64,000 nt of DNA from Fluviicola sp. (GCA_029866325.1 JARWZO010000005.1:124001-188000); one strand, 5' to 3'; numbered from the stretch's first letter, positions 33,901 through 41,169 are shown. Notes: generated by a model from the letters alone, not told the origin. Program-made: numbers and translations.

Positions 33901-35322
33901 TACCTGATTGATAAACACACCATTCGAGTTAAAGAACACAACCGATCCATTGTTTTCAGGAATTGTGTTTTCAATAGCTACGGCAACTACACCATTGTAC
34001 ACGGTGAGGGAGTTGATGTTTCCGTAAGGAGTCATCGGGATTGAACTAAGCAATACCGGCGCGCTTGGGTTGGCAAAATTAACGATATCCAATTTCGCTC
34101 CGATAGAGTTGGCAATGTATAAACGAAAAGTAGTAGAATCGTAGGCTACGATTTCCGCCGAGTTAGCCGGTTCAGATCCATTACTAAAGCTAGTAAGAAG
34201 GCTCATACTCAATTCGTTGGTCGGTGTTGGATTTTGGTAGTCGTTATCCGTTAAATAGATAATCTGGAAGCTGTTTCCAACGATTCCGGCGTTTACCGTT
34301 CCAACCAGTTTCACGATGATACGCTCGGTACGTTCAGCAAGTAGATCGTCTGTTAAGTTAATGGTGAACGGAAAGGTTCCGTTGGTGTTGGCAGGAATTG
34401 TCAATGTATCATTTGTCCAAGAGAAATCGCTGCCTTGTGTGGCGTTGGTATACGTTGAAAGTCCGAAAACTACTTTGGCAGGACTGGCATTTGCGTTGGC
34501 AAAAGTCACGTTTACGGTAGCTGTTCCGGCTGTTTCACTCACGGTTTGTGTTACTGCTGAAATAGCTGCAGATCCCGGAGGATTTACTGTACCTAAAGTA
34601 ATAGCAGTTGCATTATCGTTTACGGCAGTTTGTGTACTCCAGGCACGTTGCCCGAACCAAAGGTTGGTGGCAGTATTAAAAAAACCGGTTCCTCTAATAG
34701 ATATATCCGATGAGGCATCACCCGCAAAGAAAGAAGTTGTTTGCAATTTTCCACCGGTATAGCGATCATTGACAGGCAATTGATAACCGTCTGCACCCGC
34801 ATTGACCAATGCTGTACCAATTCCGGTTCCAAAGAACAATGCATCAACAGGAACAGTGCTATTGGTTACACTTCCAATGGCAACATTAAAGACAGCGACA
34901 CCGTCTGCGTTGGCACCCCCGTTTCCGAAGACCCCTGCTGAGGAAGCAGTTCCAAAACCGTCACCCGGAGTGGTTGCTACGTTAATGGTGCGCAGTTTTG
35001 TTCCGGTAGGAAGCATCGTTGAACCACCGACATAAACAACGTCACCGGCGTTTACCGTTCCTGTGGTAATGTTAAATCCGTAACTTAATGCTCCTCCGGC
35101 AATCCATCCGTTGGTAGTAGCAGTTCCATTGTTACAAACAACAACAGAATAAGGTGTTACAGAAAAATCGATTGATTGGGTGGCTACCAATTCTACCCAT
35201 TCGAACGCGTTGTCGGTGCCCGCTGGGTTGGCTAACAATTCGCTAATAACCAACCCCGGATTTTGGGAGAAGGAAGCGAATGCTTGAAATACAAATGCTA
35301 TAAGGATGTAGCTTTTTTTCAT
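30973..35322 (-). CDS. Giant T9SS-secreted protein: LTD, Calx-beta, choice-of-anchor I, Ig-like repeats
   Basis: The 1449-residue protein has a signal peptide, then a lamin-tail-like domain (NPGLVISELLANPAGTDN), a Calx-beta domain (about 255-355), a large beta-propeller region typical of the choice-of-anchor I family (about 370-865; NSGEIVAYDSTTFRLYIANS-like and GPEPEGVATAYINGSHYLFV), one divergent Ig-like domain (about 870-950), five near-identical ~70-residue Ig/PKD-like repeats (about 953-1301, each with GADQ, C, TLSG, YTVTGT and NGC-x-NTD), one divergent repeat, and a C-terminal T9SS sorting domain (LFPNPTTGLLTVQS, residues ~1372-1449). It is exported and attached to the cell surface. An adhesin or surface hydrolase role is possible; phytase-like propellers also look like this. 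Confidence 0.88.
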   Translation of the reverse strand: MKKSYILIAFVFQAFASFSQNPGLVISELLANPAGTDNAFEWVELVATQSIDFSVTPYSVVVCNNGTATTNGWIAGGALSYGFNITTGTVNAGDVVYVGGSTMLPTGTKLRTINVATTPGDGFGTASSAGVFGNGGANADGVAVFNVAIGSVTNSTVPVDALFFGTGIGTALVNAGADGYQLPVNDRYTGGKLQTTSFFAGDASSDISIRGTGFFNTATNLWFGQRAWSTQTAVNDNATAITLGTVNPPGSAAISAVTQTVSETAGTATVNVTFANANASPAKVVFGLSTYTNATQGSDFSWTNDTLTIPANTNGTFPFTINLTDDLLAERTERIIVKLVGTVNAGIVGNSFQIIYLTDNDYQNPTPTNELSMSLLTSFSNGSEPANSAEIVAYDSTTFRLYIANSIGAKLDIVNFANPSAPVLLSSIPMTPYGNINSLTVYNGVVAVAIENTIPENNGSVVFFNSNGVFINQVTVGAMPDMITYNNNHTKIVVACEGQPKSDYTVDPEGSIAIVDLTPGIAALTNANVAIAGFTAYNGQEAALRAQGIRIFGPGSSAAQDFEPEYITIGDDNQTAYVSLQENNAMAVVNLNTATVTAIRPLGLMDYSNNNNGLDASDQTSGILIGSIPVKGAFMPDAIAHATISGQEYIFSANEGDAREYTALTDVARISATSLDATAFPDQNILKSNQFLGRLNAVQATGDTDNDGDKDEIHVLGSRSFSIWNAATGALVYDSKDLIEQITATHPSIPGLFNASNASGVAASKNRSDDKGPEPEGVATAYINGSHYLFVSLERVGGVMTFNIDNPATPVYVGYYNNRFLASNGPDRGAEGIIYISKEASPNNNALVILANEVSSTLSVFQVNTCVELAGATITALDDSICAGTSTTLSIPGNASSTVQWYYNNAPLAGQTGNSITANLAGDYKVYVSNTALSCADTTLETAITLNPLPTVGAGADQSICAGTSVTLSGLGAQAYTWNNGVTNSAAFTPVSTLTYTVTGTDANGCTNTDQVLVTVRPLPTVSAGADQIVCTGSSTTLSGSGAVSFTWNNGVTDDVAFTPVANQTYTVTGTGANGCINTDQMALTVVALPNVAGGADQTVCIGSAITLSGSGAQTYSWTNAANGTPFIPLTSGTYTVTGTDNNGCTNTDVVQVTVNALPIVNAGTDQTVCEGETVTLNASGAQTYIWSNGTANGAGFIPVATASLNVTGTDANGCSNSDQLSITVNPTPTVNGGADQVVCLGETVVLTANGAPTIQWNNGVTNGVGFTAAASQSYTVTGTTANGCTDTDVVQVTVNALPTVDLGEDTITCANYGPITLNAGAGFASYQWNNNATTATTNAQVTGTYSVTVTDQNGCEGTDAISVTFDPCLGLNEQTIALVLFPNPTTGLLTVQSTSNEPMQVEVMNTAGQLLLSATETSIDLSSVAAGTYLIRVQQGNETQVFRIEKTN

Positions 35323-35949
35323 GAGTTAAGAACTTTGGTGCAAAGGTCTCCTCATCACGTAAACGCTGATTCAGTTTAGTATCAAACAATCATGATTGTT
35401 TTGTTGCAGTAAGATTACGGTAATTGGATTTTGTTAATGATTTGGCAAGATGAGTTTAATGAAACTTCACAAAGGGGTAATCTTAGCGCCTTATCTGCCT
35501 TCGTCTGCTAGTTGGTTTCCGTGCTTTCGTTCGCCTCACTGCTTTGGCAAGTTTCCGTTGCTCTCCACCTCACCAAAGCAGGGCTTCCACTCAGCCCGCT
35601 TCACCAAGCTATTCGCCTTCGTCGGGCGTGGGGTTTTCCTTCTATGAACAAGGATCGAGATTCAATCAATGATCAGTAAATCGTAAGAAAAAATAATCTT
35701 CTCTGGAAACCTCAAGCTGCGGACATCGTGGCATCCTGAAAATAGGTGCAGATTATTCAGTAGCCCGCTTTTAAGCGGAAACAGCTACGAATAGTCTGTC
35801 ACCAGTCCCAACCCCTTCGGTCGGGAATTTTGGGGAGGATGCCACTAGATTTTTTGTTTCTACCTCGTGTTGCTAGCATTGTAATGCTAACACTCGTCTT
35901 CACCAGCCGCGGCTGGTTCTTGGATCATGCCAAAAGAAAGAGATAGCCA
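35323..35949. other. 600-bp gene-free region rich in palindromes
   Basis: Beyond the promoter of the giant gene (GACCTTTG at 35341-35348, minus), the region holds a C-rich section (35480-35640) without a plausible gene, a 118-nt structured element (35728-35845), an imperfect TGTTGCTAGCATT/AATGCTAACA hairpin (35868-35892) and a perfect 16-nt palindrome ACCAGCCGCGGCTGGT (35902-35917). Such stacks of palindromes resemble REP-type repeats, but no REP-associated transposase gene is in the window. Confidence 0.6.
35728..35845 (+). ncRNA. Candidate structured RNA with three-way junction, or REP-type DNA element
   Basis: A closing stem GTGGCATCCT (35728-35737) pairs exactly with AGGATGCCAC (35836-35845), followed by a T run. 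Inside are two arms. Arm A: GATTATTC (35751-35758) with GAATAGTC (35789-35796), then GTAGC with GCTAC, then CCGC-TTTTAA-GCGG. Arm B: CCCAA (35807-35811) with TTGGG (35830-35834) around an inner CCC/GGG stem. It could be a small RNA with its own end or a DNA hairpin element. Confidence 0.4.
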
Positions 35950-36615
35950 CTACTTACTCAAAAACAACATCGCTACCGCCAAATCCGAAGGTGTGGTGAT
36001 TTTGATATTTTCTTCGTTGCCGTCTACCAGGTAAATTGCTTCGCCGGATTCTTCTACCAAACTGGCATCGTCGGTGATGGCATCGTGAAAATGGATGTTG
36101 TAGGCATTGCGAATGACGGATGCGTGAAACACTTGTGGCGTTTGTACGATGCGGTAGGCTGATCGCTGAACGGCCTGACTGGTAACATGATCGATGCGGC
36201 GTAACGATTCTTTGATTTCCACTACCGGAATTACCGCTTTGTGCGAAACAACGGCATCAAATAACCGTTCGATAGTGGCTTTTGAAACCAGTGGGCGAAC
36301 ACCGTCGTGTACCGCAATAATGTCTCCGGTACATACTTCAAGCGCATTTTTGATGGAATGGTAGCGTTCTTCTCCGCCTGCCACAACGAGGTGTTCGATG
36401 TGACAATCGTATTGCGTGCACAATTCTTTCCAGTCTTCGATGTATTGTTCAGGAAGCGTAAGTACCAACTGACTTCCGGGTACAAAATGGTATAAACGTT
36501 CAAGCGTATGTATCAGCACAGGACGACCGAGCAATTCCAGAAATTGCTTTGGTTGATCGGCTCCCATTCGTTTGCCGATTCCTCCTGCTGTGATGATGAT
36601 AGAACGTGTTTCCAT
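35950..36615 (-). CDS. ispD: 2-C-methyl-D-erythritol 4-phosphate cytidylyltransferase
   Basis: IspD joins CTP and methylerythritol phosphate in the MEP isoprenoid pathway. The 221-residue length is normal. IITAGGIGKRMGADQPKQFLELLGRPVLIHTLE carries the glycine-rich nucleotide loop, R and K catalytic residues; VHDGVRPLVSKATIERLFDA and QTPQVFH and TDDASLVEESGE are family motifs. It is a second MEP gene in the window, distant from dxr. A terminator for the upstream gene ends 5 nt before the ispD ATG, so its leader can form that hairpin. Confidence 0.97.
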   Translation of the reverse strand: METRSIIITAGGIGKRMGADQPKQFLELLGRPVLIHTLERLYHFVPGSQLVLTLPEQYIEDWKELCTQYDCHIEHLVVAGGEERYHSIKNALEVCTGDIIAVHDGVRPLVSKATIERLFDAVVSHKAVIPVVEIKESLRRIDHVTSQAVQRSAYRIVQTPQVFHASVIRNAYNIHFHDAITDDASLVEESGEAIYLVDGNEENIKITTPSDLAVAMLFLSK

Positions 36616-36620
36616 GGCAT

Positions 36621-36647
36621 AAAAAAAGTCTCTACAGCTGCAGAGAC
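36621..36647 (-). terminator. Intrinsic terminator lying directly ahead of ispD
   Basis: On the minus strand GTCTCT-GCAGCTGT-AGAGAC followed by TTTTTTT forms a strong terminator. The T run ends 5 nt before the ispD start codon, so transcripts from the upstream small gene either stop here or read into ispD, which makes attenuation possible. Confidence 0.75.
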
Positions 36648-36667
36648 CTTCGAATATGTTGATTCAA

Positions 36668-36856
36668 TTATTTCAGTTGATTCGGATCTTTTGCCGCTTT
36701 GTCGCTGAGTTTTTTCTGTGTAATCAACCAGTAGAAAAGGCCGAAAAACCCTAGCCCGATCAACATCCAGTTAAATTTATCCCCCACCCAGTCAAAAAAC
36801 TGAAATGACCACTGAAGAAAATCTGCTATCGCCTGGAAGAATGGAGTAGAACTCAT
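36668..36856 (-). CDS. Small single-TM protein, conserved Bacteroidota type
   Basis: Starting at ATG 36856 the product has 62 residues: an amphipathic N-terminal segment (PFFQAIADFLQWSFQFFDWVGDKFNW), one transmembrane helix (MLIGLGFFGLFYWLI) and a short lysine-rich tail. The alternative TTG start at 36865 adds three residues. The arrangement resembles small Flavobacteriales membrane proteins of unknown function placed near housekeeping genes. An AAAATTTG box lies 6 nt before the ATG. Its own intrinsic terminator follows. Confidence 0.7.
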   Translation of the reverse strand: MSSTPFFQAIADFLQWSFQFFDWVGDKFNWMLIGLGFFGLFYWLITQKKLSDKAAKDPNQLK

Positions 36857-37066
36857 AACAATCAAATTTTATGCAACAAAGAAAGTAATTTATTCTTACA
36901 GCACAATTGATTTGGGCATTTTTTCAACAAAAAAAGACTGTTTTGCACAATGAAGGGTTACGGAATGTTTCTTTATAAGATGTAAACGTTTCTTCTTGTA
37001 AAAGATTCTTGCTAGTTTCAACAAACACAGCTCTAAATGTTATATTTGTCACATATTGAAAGAGAT

Positions 37067-37603
37067 ATGAAACAGGTAATGGTAGTAATCGGAGCACTGA
37101 TGGTGTTATCGACAGCTTGTTCACCGCGTAATTCAGGTGGTACGGAAACAGTGGATGTAATCGTTGAAGAAACGCCGGCAGATATGGATGTAACCCCGAA
37201 AGATTCGCTTTCCGTGTTTTACGGAACCATCACCAATACGCAGAGTTATTGCGGAGGTGCCCGACCACCGGAAGAATTACTCAAGGAGTTGGCAACACCG
37301 AAACCTTATGGCAATCGTTCGTTGGTGTTTTTTCATACGAGTTCTCACAAGGAATACGGATTTACAACCGACGAGCACGGACATTACGAGGTTGAGTTAC
37401 CGTTGGGGAAATATGAACTTCGTCCGGGGAAACGCTACAACACCGAAGAGGAGAATTATACTTACGATCCGAATTGTACAGTGTGGATGAATCATGTGTT
37501 TACAACACTAGAGGTACTTGCTCCGCTGAGTGATAATATCAAAGATTTTACCATTCATATTCCGTGTGATCCGTGCGATCCGAATATTCGTTTGCGACCT
37601 TAA
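37067..37603 (+). CDS. Predicted lipoprotein with carboxypeptidase-regulatory-like domain
   Basis: The ATG at 37067 gives 178 residues with signal MKQVMVVIGALMVLSTACSP and lipobox LSTAC. The domain GFTTDEHGHYEVELPLGKYELRPGKRY matches the beta-sandwich pattern T-D-x-x-G-x-Y-x-x-x-L-P-x-G-x-Y of carboxypeptidase-regulatory-like/CarboxypepD_reg folds. Cys residues (SYCGGARPP; HIPCDPCDPNI) may form disulphides. An ATG at 37037 is in frame but overlaps the -7 box TATATTTG (37041-37048), so it is rejected. Presumably anchored to the outer membrane. Function unknown. Confidence 0.8.
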   Translation: MKQVMVVIGALMVLSTACSPRNSGGTETVDVIVEETPADMDVTPKDSLSVFYGTITNTQSYCGGARPPEELLKELATPKPYGNRSLVFFHTSSHKEYGFTTDEHGHYEVELPLGKYELRPGKRYNTEEENYTYDPNCTVWMNHVFTTLEVLAPLSDNIKDFTIHIPCDPCDPNIRLRP

Positions 37604-37623
37604 AAGGGAATTATCAATTGCTG

Positions 37624-37676
37624 AATTATGAAGTAGGGTTCCTGTTCAATGAATTAAGTGACCCTTCTTCATAATT
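37624..37676. terminator. Imperfect hairpin after the lipoprotein gene
   Basis: AATTATGAAGTAGGGT pairs with ACCCTTCTTCATAATT around a 21-nt loop. It is followed at once by TAACGTGAGT (37676-37685), the inverse of the recurrent ACTCACGTTA motif, and then by a 59-bp element copy. The region lies between converging genes. Confidence 0.55.
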
Positions 37677-37736
37677 AACGTGAGTTCAGAGTACAGTTTA
37701 ACCGATTAAAACCAACATTTTCTGGTTAAATTACTG

Positions 37737-37795
37737 TTCGTAATATTGCGAATTTACTACCGTTTAGTTGATATGCCAATTTGCAATTTTACGAA
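37737..37795. repeat. 59-bp palindromic element, copy 5 (degenerate)
   Basis: Arms at 37737-37760 and 37772-37795 keep the exact 35-bp register of the other copies (TTCGTAATATTGCGAATT and AATTTGCAATTTTACGAA, one mismatch short of complementary at several positions). The outer CACG/CGTG ends are altered to TTCG/CGAA, again as a compensated pair. Confidence 0.7.
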
Positions 37796-37853
37796 CGGGT
37801 TTTTCACTCAAATTTAACCTTGAAGAATGCTCAATTATATAGGACAATCCCTG

Positions 37854-38510
37854 TTAATCCTTGATAATTCGATCATTCATAATTGGCTTCCCGTTTTTCT
37901 TGCGCGTATATTTCCACGTCCAATACTGCATCAACGGAACGCCCACAAAAGTCGGTGCCAACCATGGAATCCATGCCGGTTCTACATTCCGCACATTTAC
38001 GACTACAAAAGCGGTAAAAGTGGCTATATAAGAGCCCATCATAAAACCGATATGTCGCGCTAGCCATGCCAGTTTCGGAATAGTTTTACCGCGGAAAACC
38101 GAATAATACGTGCGCAAATCTATTATTACCAGCGAAAGGCAAATACTCCCGAAAACCAATAATACAATGTTGAGGGTGGCGATCATAAAAACACCTGTCA
38201 CCAATCCTAAAACCGTTGCCGACCAATCGATCCAATTGGGTTTCAGTCCTTTGTTTTTCACTGATCGGTATCCGCCGATGTTTTGATAGGCCGCAAATCC
38301 GGCAATTAAGAGCAGAAACTCGTTGAGTTTAATGGTGGAGACAATTCCTGCCGATACAGCAACAATGAGCATGAGGTAAAAAAAGGTACGTCCCGTGAGT
38401 TTGTGCACGCGCTGACCTTTTTTAGAAAGGATCGCCCACAAGCCCATTCCCAATGCAGTAAATCCGGCAACAACATGGATGATCAATACGATTGTAATCA
38501 ACAATTTCAT
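37854..38510 (-). CDS. DUF2306-like polytopic membrane protein
   Basis: With the ATG at 38510 the protein has 218 residues and about seven hydrophobic helices (for example LLITIVLIIHVVAGFTALGMGLWAIL; FFYLMLIVAVSAGIVSTIKL). KLTGRTFFYLMLIV near the N-terminus resembles the H-R-x-x-G-R motif of DUF2306/YozB-type proteins, and a HIGFMMGSYIATFTAF helix follows. Function unknown. The frame is open farther upstream to 38708 but those 66 residues overlap the control region of the divergent LytTR gene and are not membrane-like. Confidence 0.75.
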   Translation of the reverse strand: MKLLITIVLIIHVVAGFTALGMGLWAILSKKGQRVHKLTGRTFFYLMLIVAVSAGIVSTIKLNEFLLLIAGFAAYQNIGGYRSVKNKGLKPNWIDWSATVLGLVTGVFMIATLNIVLLVFGSICLSLVIIDLRTYYSVFRGKTIPKLAWLARHIGFMMGSYIATFTAFVVVNVRNVEPAWIPWLAPTFVGVPLMQYWTWKYTRKKNGKPIMNDRIIKD

Positions 38511-38738
38511 AACGGTGTTTTTTTCTGCAAACATGCACTGTCTTGAAACAAGATACAAACCCAAAGGGCTGAATGGAAGCTTTTGGGATTTGATGCCTTG
38601 TATTGGGCTGTTTTGACTTGTTTTGGGATGAAATGACAAGGCATTTTTCCCATGATCCGGAGAATGAATGACGAAACACTTGTCCGGAAACAGCATTGGC
38701 CGATGCATTTTCCTATTTTTACCGCAAACAAATTCGGC

Positions 38739-39584
38739 ATGTTCACATTCTTAAACCGTCCTTACCCGCATGAGATAACACTTCGAAGCATGTTGGCTAC
38801 AGCAGTGATGTTCGGATTGTTTGTTGCCGCGTTTTTGTTTTTGTTTCAACCTTTCGGTATACAGGTGCTGGGAGATAAAAAAGCACTTGTCTGTTTAGGT
38901 TTTGGGGCGTTGTGTGCTGTCGCGATTATTTTGATGAATGGACTTATTCCATCACTTTTTCCGAAAGCATTTCAGGAACAAAACTGGACGGTTGGCAAAG
39001 AAATTCTGTGGTCGTTGGCGCATTGTGCTGTCATTGGTTTCGGCAATTCGCTTTACGTTGTTTGGCTTGGCATGGGTGCCTGGACATGGGAATTGTTCCT
39101 GACATTTGAAGTGTACACGGTGGCTGTGGGTTTGTTTCCCATTACGGTTTCTACTTTGCTGCGCGAAGTGCGACTCAATCGGATTTACCGTGAACAATCT
39201 TCCGAACTCACCACTCACTTGCATCAGTCGGAAGTACCGCATGTGCCGGTAACGCTACCGTCGGATAATAAAAACGAAGCCTTGACCCTCGACCCGGATA
39301 GCTTGCTGTACCTCGAATCAACCGACAACTATGTAACCGTATATTACCTTAAAGAAGATGTTGCGGAAAAGGTAATCTTGCGTTCTACACTCAAAGCGCA
39401 GGAGGAAGCCTTGGCAGAAATTCCCGGCATGTTTCGCGCGCACAAAAGTTATGTGGTGAATTGCAACCGCATTACCAACGTTTCAGGCAATGCACAAGGG
39501 TATAAATTGCAGTTGGAAGGTGTTGAAACGGTGATTCCGGTGTCGAGAAAACAGAATGAGGAATTGAGAAGAAGAGTTTGGTAA
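38739..39584 (+). CDS. Membrane-anchored LytTR DNA-binding protein
   Basis: The ATG at 38739 gives 281 residues: about four transmembrane helices (residues ~15-150, for example MLATAVMFGLFVAAFLFLFQ), a linker, and a C-terminal LytTR domain starting near residue 185 (ALTLDPDSLLYLESTDNYVTVYYL; ILRSTLKAQEEALAEIPGMFRAHKSYVVNCNRI; VIPVSRKQNEELRR), which binds DNA as a beta-strand fold. This design, with the sensor in the membrane and no receiver domain, is common in Bacteroidota. A TATTTTTA box stands 17 nt before the ATG. ATGs farther upstream (38652) lie in or before that promoter. Confidence 0.85.
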   Translation: MFTFLNRPYPHEITLRSMLATAVMFGLFVAAFLFLFQPFGIQVLGDKKALVCLGFGALCAVAIILMNGLIPSLFPKAFQEQNWTVGKEILWSLAHCAVIGFGNSLYVVWLGMGAWTWELFLTFEVYTVAVGLFPITVSTLLREVRLNRIYREQSSELTTHLHQSEVPHVPVTLPSDNKNEALTLDPDSLLYLESTDNYVTVYYLKEDVAEKVILRSTLKAQEEALAEIPGMFRAHKSYVVNCNRITNVSGNAQGYKLQLEGVETVIPVSRKQNEELRRRVW

Positions 39585-39669
39585 TCTTCTTTTTTCAGAC
39601 TAGATGATTGGCAAGTAGGAAAACATCCTCTCACGTCAATATCGTCTCTTGTGAATAAGCTAAATCTCA

Positions 39670-39697
39670 CCTACTTTTTTATCAAGAAAAAAGTAGG
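39670..39697. repeat. Hairpin CCTACTTTTTT/AAAAAAGTAGG and neighbouring REP-like word
   Basis: CCTACTTTTTT (39670-39680) and AAAAAAGTAGG (39687-39697) pair perfectly around a 6-nt loop, resembling the outer stem at 16389-16427. The 384-bp gap to 39968 also holds TCAGCCTCAGGCTGA (39766-39780), identical to 48383-48397. No gene was recognised in the gap. Confidence 0.6.
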
Positions 39698-39968
39698 CAA
39701 AAAATCAAGGCTGTAAGCACCAATCTTGAGAACTACGGCTTGTTATGCTACCTCAACCCAACTCGTCAGCCTCAGGCTGACCATTAACGGATTGTTTTGC
39801 AAACAACCCGATGACTTTGCTCAAACAGGGCATCGGTCGCGCTTAACGCACCTTGTTCTCTTACGTTTGGTGCTTAATGCCATTTGGAGATCTCCCTTCA
39901 AAAAGTTTCTTTCTTGCTAAACAAAAATTATCTGAAACACAAAACCTGCGGACTTTACACGATTATTA

Positions 39969-40775
39969 CTAAAGAGGAATTACATCAAGGAAAGACTCGC
40001 CTTTCCAGATTTTTGAAAAGCGTGGATTATCGCATTTCTCGAATTCAAAAACACCTGTTAAAGCATTAAACGAAAAGGTGACATTGTCTTTTAAGTTTAC
40101 TTCATTCTTTAAGTATTCACCTTCTTCAACAAGCTCACCAAAGGAATAATCGCTTTTTAACAGAATTTGTTGCTTATTTGCCGATTGAACGCTTGTTTTC
40201 ATAAATGCTAATGTTACTGGAGTTTCACCTGTAGTGACATAATGGGAAACAGCATGAAACTCAAGTATAATTTTTAGTCGATTGTCAACAACCCGTACAT
40301 AATAGATGGTCACATCACTATCACTTGAGCCGCTGTCTGTACTTCCAAAAACACACCAATTGTTTTTGAAATCGTAACTCAGTTTCCTTTGCCGGTAATA
40401 AAAATCTTCACCCCGATAGGTTGAAATGGAATCAAGCCTTGAAACTGAATTTCCGACCTTTTTCACCAATGTATATTGAATGTTCATCGAAGAAAATTGC
40501 TGTTCGATGCTGTAATTGTTTTTCAGAGCAACTACATGCGTGCTATCAATTACTTCATCAGATTGTGTCGCTTCAGCATTCGTGCTTTTGTGCGAAAGAG
40601 AAGTGCTTTTAGTGTTTGTAGACACCTTCGATTGACATTGCAACATTAGCGCGCAACCAACGATGAGTAAAGAGGAGTGTAGTGTTTTGATAAAACGAGG
40701 TTTAAGTGGTTGAAGATGTTCGATTAACACCAACAACTGCTCAAACTGAACAATTGTTGGTGTTGAATAAGACAT
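39969..40775 (-). CDS. Predicted lipoprotein or secreted protein, uncertain start
   Basis: The longest frame has 268 residues. A hydrophobic segment SLLIVGCALMLQC (about residues 35-47) with a Cys near its end looks like a lipoprotein signal, but it is preceded by ~34 residues, which is too long. The first codons overlap a hairpin (CACCAACAA/TTGTTGGTG, 40732-40757), so the true start may be downstream, yet no better ATG precedes the signal. The rest is polar and beta-rich (NIQYTLVKKVGNSVSRLDSI; SDVTIYYVRVVDNRLKIILE). It lies 3 nt after the small membrane gene at 40779-41087. Function unknown. Confidence 0.55.
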   Translation of the reverse strand: MSYSTPTIVQFEQLLVLIEHLQPLKPRFIKTLHSSLLIVGCALMLQCQSKVSTNTKSTSLSHKSTNAEATQSDEVIDSTHVVALKNNYSIEQQFSSMNIQYTLVKKVGNSVSRLDSISTYRGEDFYYRQRKLSYDFKNNWCVFGSTDSGSSDSDVTIYYVRVVDNRLKIILEFHAVSHYVTTGETPVTLAFMKTSVQSANKQQILLKSDYSFGELVEEGEYLKNEVNLKDNVTFSFNALTGVFEFEKCDNPRFSKIWKGESFLDVIPL

Positions 40776-40778
40776 TCA

Positions 40779-41087
40779 TTATGCAGCGCTAGCACCGATT
40801 ATAATCAAAATCGCAAGAGCGCTGATACATAAACCAACGATTGCACAAATTCGTCCGGCGTTCATTTGTTTATAAGAACTTTCGTCGTAACGCCCCGGAT
40901 CTTGCCGGTATGCTTCTAAATGACGTTTTGTTGTACTTAGTGTAATAATCGACAAAATAATACCGATTAATCCTGCCAAAACAATCGAGATAATCCCCAT
41001 TGCCAAAGCGCCACCCGCACCTTCTAGTTTCTCTTTTGGCTTATTGGAATTCCAATTGGTGCCCGAGTCAATAATTTCTTCACTCAT
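40779..41087 (-). CDS. Small two-TM membrane protein (CCC-motif/DUF4190-like)
   Basis: The 102-residue protein has a polar N-terminus, a helix AMGIISIVLAGLIGIILSIITL, a basic loop (TTKRHLEAYRQDPGRYDESSYKQM) and a second helix ICAIVGLCISALAILIIIG. This matches the Bacteroidota CCC-motif or DUF4190-like family of two-helix proteins, some related to interferon-induced transmembrane proteins. The first helix is G-x-x-S-I-x-L-A typical. Function unknown. It starts a two-gene unit with the downstream lipoprotein-like gene. Confidence 0.75.
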   Translation of the reverse strand: MSEEIIDSGTNWNSNKPKEKLEGAGGALAMGIISIVLAGLIGIILSIITLSTTKRHLEAYRQDPGRYDESSYKQMNAGRICAIVGLCISALAILIIIGASAA

Positions 41088-41153
41088 AAGTTGTAGTTTA
41101 AATAATAGTCGGTTCTAAAATAAAAGAAATTAATTGAAGTTTACCATTCCTTC

Positions 41154-41161
41154 TATCTTTG
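41154..41161 (+). promoter_or_regulatory. -7 box TATCTTTG of the serine-hydrolase gene
   Basis: TATCTTTG ends 8 nt before the ATG at 41170, which rules out the TTG at 41134 as a start. The leader would be only a few nucleotides. Confidence 0.6.
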
Positions 41162-41169
41162 TCTTTCGC

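Noticed and set aside
31198-35035. Several plus-strand frames opposite the giant T9SS gene
   Set aside because: They are antisense shadows of repeated coding sequence and have no initiation signals.
35480-35640. Possible frame in the C-rich section downstream of the giant gene promoter
   Set aside because: The 65-codon frame (35450-35647) has an implausible composition and no family; it is probably non-coding repeat DNA.
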